Positions 1-5,018 of a stretch of DNA of 5,018 nt are shown piece by piece (position 1 is the stretch's first letter; each line of letters begins with the position of its first letter). Source of the DNA: Bosea beijingensis. GTDB lineage: Bacteria > Pseudomonadota > Alphaproteobacteria > Rhizobiales > Beijerinckiaceae. Position numbers and translations under genes: made by a program. The notes below the pieces were generated by a model. It was not told the origin of the DNA. It worked only from the letters and a program-made list of their open reading frames with translations, and did not search any database. The stretch covers positions 5,548,226-5,553,243 of the forward strand of contig NZ_CP132359.1 in NCBI RefSeq assembly GCF_030758975.1, in the 5' to 3' direction.

Positions 1-47
1 CCTCTAGAAGGCCGGCACGATGGGTGCGGTTGAACAGGCCGCGCCCG

Positions 48-317
48 TCAACGGCCTTGCAAGGCAATCAGGTTGACGTCGATCGTCCCAGCGCGGAAGC
101 CGGCCTCGCAATAGCAGAGATAGAACTCCCAGAGCCGGCGAAACGGGGCGTCGAAACCCAAGGGCGCGATGTCTGCCCAGCTTTCGAGAAAACGCCGGCG
201 CCACTCCTTCAGGGTCAGAGCATAGCTATCGCCGAAGTCGAGCTGTTCGACGACGGCGAGCGCGGCAGCATCGGCGCTGCTCTTCAGTATCGGAACCGAC
301 GGCAGGCTGCCTCCGGG
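48..317 (-). CDS. Cyclopropane-fatty-acyl-phospholipid synthase-like methyltransferase, C-terminal fragment
   Basis: This is the last ~90 residues of a SAM-dependent methyltransferase of the CFA synthase family, which adds a methylene or methyl group to unsaturated acyl chains of membrane phospholipids. Seen on the minus strand in order: PGGSLPS, VVEQLDFGDSYALTLKEWRR, LGFDAPFRRLWEFYLCYCEA and GFRAGTIDV, then a TGA stop at 48-50. This matches the usual CFA C-terminus, whose PGG..PS segment is normally preceded by Phe. Here the homology stops exactly at PGG (309-317); the next minus-strand codon (318-320) already belongs to the oxidoreductase on the other strand. About 300 residues are missing, including the SAM-binding Rossmann motif, so the fragment cannot be active. 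Its usual partners, a COG2907 oxidoreductase and DUF1365, lie next to it but in the opposite orientation. Family assignment is strong; the exact product (cyclopropane versus methylated or furan fatty acid) is not decidable. Confidence 0.85.
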   Translation of the reverse strand, partial: PGGSLPSVPILKSSADAAALAVVEQLDFGDSYALTLKEWRRRFLESWADIAPLGFDAPFRRLWEFYLCYCEAGFRAGTIDVNLIALQGR

Positions 318-614
318 TTCGTCACGCTCAACCCGCCGGATACGCTGCGCGAAGGCAGTATCCTGCACGAGGAAATCTACGAGCACCCGTTGTTCGATAC
401 GGCTGCGCTCGAGGCGCAGGAACGGCTCTGGTCTTTGCAGGGCGCGCGCCGAAGCTGGTTCTGCGGCGCCTATTTCGGATCGGGCTTCCACGAGGACGGC
501 CTGCAGGCCGGTCTCGCGGTCGCCGAGGCGCTTGGCGGCGTCCGCCGGCCGTGGAGTGTTCGCAACGAATCCAGCCGCATTCCGATCCTGCCCCGACTGG
601 AGCAGGCCGCATGA
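318..614 (+). CDS. COG2907-type FAD/NAD(P)-binding amine-oxidase-like oxidoreductase, C-terminal fragment
   Basis: This is the final ~98 residues of a predicted flavin-dependent oxidoreductase of the COG2907 family, commonly found beside DUF1365 and CFA-synthase-like genes and thought to act on modified membrane fatty acids. Recognisable segments are FVTLNPP at the start, then EGSILHEEIYEHPLFD, LEAQERLWSLQG and WFCGAYFGSGFHEDGLQAG. The last resembles the C-terminal FAD-contacting segment of the amine-oxidase fold. The stop TGA (612-614) overlaps the DUF1365 start as ATGA, so the two are translationally coupled, and that part of the locus is intact. The first ~330 residues, including the N-terminal dinucleotide-binding motif, are absent. 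Upstream of 318 the same plus-strand frame stays open back to an ATG at 24, but that stretch is the antisense of the methyltransferase fragment and is not protein of this family. Confidence 0.85.
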   Translation, partial: FVTLNPPDTLREGSILHEEIYEHPLFDTAALEAQERLWSLQGARRSWFCGAYFGSGFHEDGLQAGLAVAEALGGVRRPWSVRNESSRIPILPRLEQAA

Positions 615-1357
615 CCTTGCAATCCGCCCTCTATGTCGGCCGTGTCAGGCATCAGCGATTTCGGCCGCGGCCACATGCGTTGGCCTATCGCGTCTTCTGG
701 ATGCTGCTCGATCTCGACGAGATCGATCGGATTTCGGCGAAGCTCAGATTTTTCTCGCGCAATCGCTTCAATCTCTACGCCTTTCGCGACGCGGATTATG
801 GGGACCGCAGCGGCAGGCCACTGCGTCCCCAGATCGAAGAAATCCTGGCGAAAACCGGAATCGCGCATGATGGCGGCCCGATCCGCCTGCTGACCATGCC
901 CCGCATCCTCGGCTACGCCTTCAATCCGCTCAGCACATATATCTGCTATCGTCGCGACGGCAGCCTCTGCGCGACCGTCTACGAGGTTCACAACACCTTC
1001 GGCGAGATCCATAGCTATGTGGCGCCTGCCGATCGTTCCGAAGGCGCATTGAGGCAGGAAGCAGACAAAATCTTCCACGTCTCGCCGTTCATGAACCTCG
1101 ACATGCGCTACGCCTTTACGGTCATCCCGCCGGCAGAGCGCGTTTCCGTCGCCATCGAGGGCAGCGACACCGAAGGGCGCCTGATCACTGCCGTGTTGAG
1201 CGGCAAGCGAACGGAGCTGAGCGACGTGGCCCTGCTGCGGCTTCTCGCGACGCATCCGCTGCTCACGCTGAAGGTCACCGCGGCCATCCACTGGCATGCC
1301 CTGCGCCTGCTGGCGAAGCGGATTTCCTGGCGCGCGCGAGTTGGAGGCATGCGATGA
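611..1357 (+). CDS. DUF1365 domain-containing protein
   Basis: A 248-residue protein covering the whole DUF1365 family and the only complete gene in the window. Visible family features in order: LYVGRVRHQRFRP (residues 7-19), FSRNRFNLYAFRD (48-60), MPRILGYAFNPLSTYICY (96-113), EVHNTFGE (125-132), KIFHVSPFMNLDMRYAF (153-169) and HPLLTLKVTAAIHWHALRL (215-233). The ATG at 611 is chosen because it overlaps the oxidoreductase stop as ATGA, is preceded by GGAG at 599-602, and gives the family N-terminus; an in-frame ATG at 551 would add 20 residues unlike the family. The biochemical role is not established; its constant company with a flavin oxidoreductase and a CFA-like methyltransferase suggests membrane fatty-acid modification. 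The usual downstream methyltransferase is replaced by imuB. The last ~10 residues (SWRARVGGMR) are not clearly family-like, so the C-terminus may have been exchanged at a join near 1325-1345. Confidence 0.88.
   Translation: MTLQSALYVGRVRHQRFRPRPHALAYRVFWMLLDLDEIDRISAKLRFFSRNRFNLYAFRDADYGDRSGRPLRPQIEEILAKTGIAHDGGPIRLLTMPRILGYAFNPLSTYICYRRDGSLCATVYEVHNTFGEIHSYVAPADRSEGALRQEADKIFHVSPFMNLDMRYAFTVIPPAERVSVAIEGSDTEGRLITAVLSGKRTELSDVALLRLLATHPLLTLKVTAAIHWHALRLLAKRISWRARVGGMR
1343..1347 (+). promoter_or_regulatory. Shine-Dalgarno site of imuB
   Basis: GGAGG ends six bases before the ATG at 1354 and fixes that start. The ATG also overlaps the TGA of the DUF1365 frame (ATGA). A good ribosome site here fits a native imuB 5' end, so any join with the DUF1365 locus would lie just upstream of it. 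Confidence 0.6.
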
Positions 1358-2335
1358 CACGGGTCGTCTCGGTCTTCCTCCCGAACTGGTCGATCGATCG
1401 GTTTCGGCGGATGGCTGGCGGCGCGGCGCCTCCGCCTGAGGTCCCGCTCGTCCTCATCGCTCGCGACGGCAGCAGGAGGGTAGTGCAGGCGGCGAATGCC
1501 GCTGCACTGACAGCCGGGCTTCGCGTCGGCATGCCGGCCACGAAGGCGCAGGCGCTCGTGCCTGGCCTGCTGGTCGAGGAAGCAGATACTGCGGCCGACG
1601 CACAAGAGCTTGAGCGGTTGGCGATCTGGCTGCACCATCGCGTCGCCCCGATCGTCGCGCCAGACCCGCCCCATGGCATTGTCATCGACACGACCGGTGC
1701 CGACCATCTCCATGGCAGTGAGGCCGACATGCTGGATGCCATCGTAGGCCGCCTGGCAATGTCCGGCGTTGAGGCCAGGGCCGCAATTGCCGATAGCTGG
1801 GGCGCTGCCCATGCACTCGCGCGATACGTCTCTCAGTCGACTGTGGTTACGAAGGTCGGGCATCGGGCACAGCCGCTAATACCGCTGCCGCTGGAATGCT
1901 TGCGGCTGCCCGCCAAGATATCGAACGACCTGCGCGTTCTCGGCTTCGAGACAGCCGGCGACATCATTGCCCAGCCGCGCTCGCCGCTGACCCTCCGTTT
2001 TGGCCCGGAGATCGCCCGTCGATTGGCTCAGGCGCTCGGGGAGATCGCCGAGCCCATCATCGCTATCCGCCCCCCAGATCTCATCGAGGTTCGCCGCGCC
2101 TTCGCCGAACCGATCGGCGCGCCGGAGACAATCGCTCGTTACATCGGCAAGTTGGTTGCCCAGCTCTGCGGTCGCCTCGAGGCACGCGGTCTTGGGGCTC
2201 GACGCCTGGATCTCGTCTGCCACCGCGTTGACCGCGGACTTCAGACAGTCCGGGTTGGGCTCGCCAAACCTGTCTGCGACGTGAAACGACTGTCCCGGCT
2301 CCTCTGCGAGAAGATCGAGGCGATCGAGCCTGGCG
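1354..2335 (+). CDS. imuB: ImuB, Y-family DNA polymerase-like mutagenesis protein, C-terminally truncated
   Basis: ImuB is a non-catalytic Y-family polymerase homologue. With ImuA and DnaE2 (ImuC) it forms the SOS-induced translesion mutasome in many bacteria lacking UmuDC, and bridges DnaE2 to the beta clamp. Seen: N-terminus VVSVFLPNWSIDRFRR (residues 4-19), palm/fingers with RVGMPATKAQALVPG (57-71), the IDTTGADHLHG strand (111-121), a helix-hairpin-helix-like part (about 183-215), and the beginning of the little finger (about 245-327). The polymerase carboxylates are missing: the first Asp region reads VFLPNW, and the SIDE position aligned upstream of IDTTG reads PPHG, as expected for ImuB. 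About 327 residues are genuine; the family has about 500, so the rest of the little finger and the clamp-binding C-terminus are lost. Beyond 2335 the frame runs to 2499 only as antisense of the next gene. Neither imuA nor dnaE2 is present. Confidence 0.85.
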
Positions 2336-3228
2336 GAAGATGTTCCACTCGGTCACGATCACCGCGGCATCCGCGCCCGCCACGCATTCATAGGCATCCT
2401 TGCAATAGGTCACGCCCGCCGGCAGAACCGCCTTCGCCTGCTCCATGCCCTCGGGGTCGTAGGCCCGGATCGTCGCGCCGCCGTCGAGCAGCGCCGTGAC
2501 CACCGCGATCGAGGGCGCGTCGCGCATGTCGTCGGTGTTCGGCTTGAAGGTCAGACCCAGGATCGCGATCGTCTTGGCCCGCACCGCGCCGCCGCAGGCC
2601 GCGATCACCTTGCGCCCCATCGCCCGCTTGCGCTGCTCGTTCACGGCCGCGACCGTCTCGACGATCCGCGAAGGCGTGCCGTGATCCTGCGCCGTCTTGA
2701 TCAGCGCCAGCGTATCCTTCGGGAAGCAGGAGCCGCCATAGCCCGGCCCGGCATGCAGGAACTTCGAGCCGATGCGGTTGTCCAGACCCATGCCGCGCGC
2801 GACGTCCTGGACATTGGCGCCGACCTGCTCGCACAGGTCCGCGATCTCGTTGATGAAGGTGATCTTCGTCGCCAGGAAGGCGTTGGCGGCGTATTTGGTC
2901 AGTTCCGCCGTGCGCCGGCCGGTGTTCAGGATCGGCGCGTTGTTGAGATAGAGCGGCCGGTAGATATCGGCCATCACGGCCTGGGCCCGCTCGTCATCGG
3001 TGCCGACCACGATCCGGTCCGGCCGCTTGAAATCCTCGATCGCCGCGCCCTCGCGCAGGAACTCGGGATTGGACACCACGGCGAAATCGGCATCCGGCCT
3101 GAGCTCCCGGATGATGCGCTCGACCTCGTCGCCGGTGCCGACCGGAACCGTCGACTTGGTCACGATCACGGTATAGCCGCGGATCGCCCCGGCGATCTCG
3201 CGGGTCGCGGCATAGACATAGGACACGG
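2333..3228 (-). CDS. UDP-glucose 6-dehydrogenase, internal fragment lacking both termini
   Basis: This enzyme oxidises UDP-glucose to UDP-glucuronate with two NAD+, supplying exopolysaccharide, capsule and lipopolysaccharide precursors in the cytoplasm. About 298 residues are seen. In order: SYVYAATREIAGAIRG, TKSTVPVGTG, VSNPEFLREGAAI, the central helix ELTKYAANAFLATKITFINE with the conserved Lys and downstream Asn region, then GPGYGGSCFPKD (2714-2749) with the catalytic Cys codon at 2726-2728. The C-terminal NAD/UDP-binding domain follows with ILGLTFKPNTDDMRDAPS, and then TEWNIFR (2333-2353). The N-terminal ~115 residues with the GxGYVG Rossmann motif and the last ~40 residues are missing. 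Both ends break into other genes' sequence: imuB at the C-terminal side and an ABC permease at the N-terminal side. Codon use is strongly GC3-rich. The family is certain; the pathway (ugd/kfiD/rkpK type) cannot be told without neighbours. The exact N-terminal limit is uncertain by about 10 bases. Confidence 0.92.
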
Positions 3229-3232
3229 CCAC

Positions 3233-4027
3233 ATGCTCGCATTTGTTATCAGGCGCATTGTCACGACCATCCCTGTGATGGCCTTCGTGGCGCTGTTCGT
3301 GTTCTCGCTGCTCTACATCGCGCCGGGCGATCCGGCGGCCATCATCGCCGGCGACCAGGCATCGCCCGCCGATGTCGAGCGCATCCGCGCCAGCCTGGGC
3401 CTGGACCGGCCCTATCTCGTGCGCTTCGCCGAATGGTCCTTCCGCGTGATCCAGGGCGATCTCGGCACCTCGATCTTCACCAACCTGCCGGTGACGCAGC
3501 TCATCGCCCAACGCATCGAGCCGACGCTCTCGCTGATGGTGCTGACCCTGATCTTCGCCGTCGTGGTCGCCGTGCCGATGGGCGTGGTCGCGGCCTGGAA
3601 GGCGGGAAGCTGGGTCGACAAGGCCGCGATGGGCTTCGCCGTGCTGGGCTTCTCGGTGCCGGTCTTCGTCGTCGGCTACCTGCTCGCCTATTTCTTCGCG
3701 CTCAAGCTCGACTGGCTGCCGGTGCAGGGCTACACGCCGTTCTCGCAGGGTATCTGGCCCTGGGCGCGCAATCTGATCCTGCCGGCGCTCACGCTCGGCC
3801 TGGTCTATATCGCGCTGATCGCCCGCATCACCCGCGCCACCATGCTCGAAGTGCTGCAGCAGGACTATGTCCGCACCGCCCAGGCCAAGGGCGTGGCGCA
3901 GAAGGACGTGCTCTTCCTGCATTCGCTGAAGAACGCCGCCGTGCCGATCGTCACCATCATCGGCATCGGCATCGCGCTTCTGATCGGCGGTGCGGTGGTC
4001 ACCGAGAGCGTCTTCGCCATTCCCGGA
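3233..4027 (+). CDS. DppB/OppB-type ABC transporter inner-membrane permease, C-terminally truncated
   Basis: One of the two membrane subunits of a peptide/nickel-type ABC importer, which pairs with a DppC-like permease, two ATPases and a periplasmic binding protein. The ATG at 3233 gives the classic family start MLAFVIRRIVTTIPV, running into SLLYIAPGDPAAI (residues 25-37). Next come the periplasmic loop with SLGLDRPYLVRF and GDLGTSI, and membrane segments at about 9-30, 100-122, 134-158, 181-198 and 236-258. The cytoplasmic EAA-type loop is at about 211-235 (DYVRTAQAKGVAQKDVLFLH), the site contacting the ATPase. After TESVFAIPG (257-265) the family continues LGRL, but here the sequence switches to the antisense of another gene, so the final membrane segment (about 45-50 residues) is missing. 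No Shine-Dalgarno is seen before the ATG, as expected if the native upstream was replaced by the dehydrogenase piece. Substrate cannot be inferred. Confidence 0.9.
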
Positions 4028-4735
4028 GGATGCGGGCGCCCTCGGCCGCGCGGCGCAGGAGACGGGGATCATCACTCGTCGTGTCGGCTACGACCATCAG
4101 ACGGTCAGCCGTCGCGATCAGCCGCGCGAAGCGATCGACCAGATCGGAGAGCGTGGGATAGGCGTCGACGAACCCGGCCCAGCGCGCGATCTGCGCGCTG
4201 GCGAGCGATGCATCGCCCCCGGCGAGCGGCACCGCATCGACGAGGTCGAAGCGCGATAGCGGCCAGCTGGCCAGACCGCGATCCGCCATGGAGGGAGCGA
4301 CCGGGCCGGGCGGTACGATGAGCTCGCCGACAGCGAAGGCGGCCCGGTGCAGCCTGAGGCGGTCGGCATCCTCGACCGACAGCATCGGCGCGATTCCATA
4401 GTCGGTGTTGTCGCCATGCAGCCGGGTCTCGCGGGCCAGTGCCTGCTTGGCGTCGGCATCCGCGACCGAGTCGACCGGCCAGATCGCGACCATCGCGGTG
4501 CAGCTCAAGGCTACGATCTTGAGCGCAACCCGTGCCATCTGGATCTCATGGGTCTGTTCGCGGCCATAGGGCAGCCGTGCCGCCTCGTCGTCGCAGCGCT
4601 TCGCCTCACGGGCGAAGAGCGTGAGGTCAGGCGCGCCGTCGCGGAAGGCGATCAGCTCGGCGAGCGAGGGATCGTTGCCGAGCGCGTCGGTCACTCCGGC
4701 AAGCGGATCGCGGATCGCACCGAGCCCGCCGCCGC
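4023..4735 (-). CDS. Unrecognised protein with a membrane or signal segment, fragment open at both ends
   Basis: I do not recognise this family. The minus-strand frame is open for about 235 residues, with GC-rich third positions typical of real coding sequence here. Visible N- to C-terminal: GAIRDPLAGVTDALG, an acidic/helical stretch (LAELIAFRDGAPDLTLF, then AKRCDDEAARLPYG), a hydrophobic segment ALKIVALSCTAMVAIWPV (about 4473-4526), a loop with LARETRLHGDNTDYGIAP, and a helical C-terminal half ending RLLRRAAEGARILRE. The ATG at 4536-4538 would begin MARVALKIVALSCTAMVAIW, which looks like a signal peptide with possible cleavage after SVA or ADA. However, it lacks a convincing Shine-Dalgarno, and the frame is open upstream with protein-like sequence, so a single-pass membrane protein is equally possible. 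Both limits are joins: the permease at about 4022-4030 and the second permease at about 4725-4753. No native start or stop is visible. Confidence 0.5.
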
Positions 4736-4753
4736 CTCCATCCTGTCCATCGC

Positions 4754-5017
4754 CACCGGCAGCCATTCGAGCTTGAGCCCGAAGAACAGCAGCAAGAGGA
4801 GACCGAGCCAGAAGGTCGGTATCGAGAGCAGCAGCGTCGCGGTCGCGACGAGGCCGAGATCCAGGCCTGAATCCTGCTTCCAGGCGGCGATCACGCCGGC
4901 GGGCACCGCGACGCAGCTCGCCAGCAGCACCGCGACGAGCACGATCTGGGCCGAGACCCAGAAGCGCTGCAGGATCAGCGGCAGCACCGCCTGCTGCGAC
5001 GAGATCGACTGGCCGAA
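4754..5017 (-). CDS. Second DppB/OppB-type ABC transporter permease, internal fragment
   Basis: An 88-residue internal piece of another peptide/nickel-type ABC importer permease, entering from the right edge of the window. On the minus strand it reads FGQSISSQQAVLPLI, two membrane segments (VSAQIVLVAVLLASCVAVPA, then LGLVATATLLLSIPTFWLGL), a cytoplasmic GVIAAWKQDSGLD loop, and FFGLKLEWLPV. This aligns with residues 77-164 of the permease at 3233 (GDLGTSI through LKLDWLPV) but differs at most positions, so it is a paralogue and not the same gene. After WLPV the family expects something like VGYV; here the frame goes to AMDRMEAAAGS and stops at 4691-4693, so homology ends at about 4753. A GTG at 4985-4987 and the downstream ATGs are internal codons, not starts. 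The EAA loop, the C-terminal half and the N-terminus are absent. Confidence 0.82.
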
Positions 5018-5018
5018 A

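Noticed and set aside
54..65. Perfect 12-base palindrome GCCTTGCAAGGC, possible terminator or operator
   Set aside because: It lies inside the methyltransferase coding end, has no loop and no T-tract, and is likely chance.
24..317. Plus-strand open frame continuous with the oxidoreductase, suggesting a 196-residue protein
   Set aside because: The stretch is antisense to the methyltransferase C-terminus and shows no oxidoreductase features; family similarity begins only at 318.
48..614. A natural single inversion within the oxidoreductase-DUF1365-methyltransferase operon
   Set aside because: Such an inversion would place the methyltransferase 5' half after DUF1365, but imuB is there; a second break would be needed.
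2336..2499. C-terminal extension of ImuB rich in Arg and Pro
   Set aside because: It is the opposite strand of the UDP-glucose dehydrogenase C-terminal region; the low-complexity Arg/Pro content is typical of a shadow frame.
2081..4075. A 664-residue minus-strand protein
   Set aside because: Only about 2333-3228 is dehydrogenase. The N-terminal part is antisense to the permease, with a His/Asp/Arg-rich shadow composition, and the C-terminal part is antisense to imuB.
2681..4321. A 546-residue plus-strand protein containing the permease
   Set aside because: The permease proper starts at 3233 with the family N-terminus; upstream is antisense dehydrogenase and beyond 4027 is antisense to the unknown gene.
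3233..5017. The two permease pieces as halves of one interrupted gene
   Set aside because: The second piece covers the same part of the fold as residues 77-164 of the first and differs at most positions, so they are paralogues.
1..5018. Mobile element, CRISPR array, tRNA or integron explanation for the mosaic
   Set aside because: No transposase or integrase protein, spaced direct repeats, terminal inverted repeats or tRNA-like sequence could be seen at or near the joins.

Overview
The window looks like high-GC Alphaproteobacteria, most like Hyphomicrobiales (Bosea, Methylobacterium or Bradyrhizobium relatives). This rests on remembered protein families and a strong preference for G/C at third codon positions; the genus is a guess. 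No RNA gene, CRISPR array, insertion sequence, promoter or terminator can be supported.

The main observation is that the window is a mosaic, not a normal gene neighbourhood. Conserved proteins stop or start abruptly in mid-domain, and at the same base another gene's conserved sequence begins, often on the other strand. From left to right: (1) 48-317, minus, C-terminal end of a cyclopropane-fatty-acid synthase-like methyltransferase; (2) 318-614, plus, C-terminal end of a COG2907-type FAD/NAD(P)-binding oxidoreductase, overlapping an intact DUF1365 gene (611-1357); (3) 1354-2335, plus, imuB lacking its C-terminal third; (4) about 2333-3228, minus, UDP-glucose 6-dehydrogenase lacking both ends; (5) 3233-4027, plus, a DppB/OppB-type ABC permease lacking its last membrane segment; (6) about 4023-4735, minus, an unrecognised protein lacking both ends; (7) 4754-5017, minus, an internal piece of a second DppB/OppB-type permease that leaves the window. 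Only DUF1365 is complete.

Segments 1 and 2 belong together biologically: an oxidoreductase, DUF1365 and CFA-synthase-like methyltransferase commonly form one lipid-modification operon, but here the methyltransferase is inverted and on the wrong side. imuB belongs to SOS translesion mutagenesis, UDP-glucose dehydrogenase to UDP-glucuronate and exopolysaccharide synthesis, and the permeases to peptide/nickel-type uptake. These have no evident joint function. The joins show at most a few bases of shared sequence and no mobile-element ends.

The simplest reading is a chimeric assembly, amplification or ligation product made of roughly 0.3-1.0 kb pieces, rather than a new biological system. A genuinely rearranged locus cannot be excluded from sequence alone. 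Anyone using this annotation should treat gene adjacency across 317/318, about 2334, about 3225, about 4025 and about 4740 as unsafe, and the DUF1365-imuB adjacency near 1340 as doubtful.
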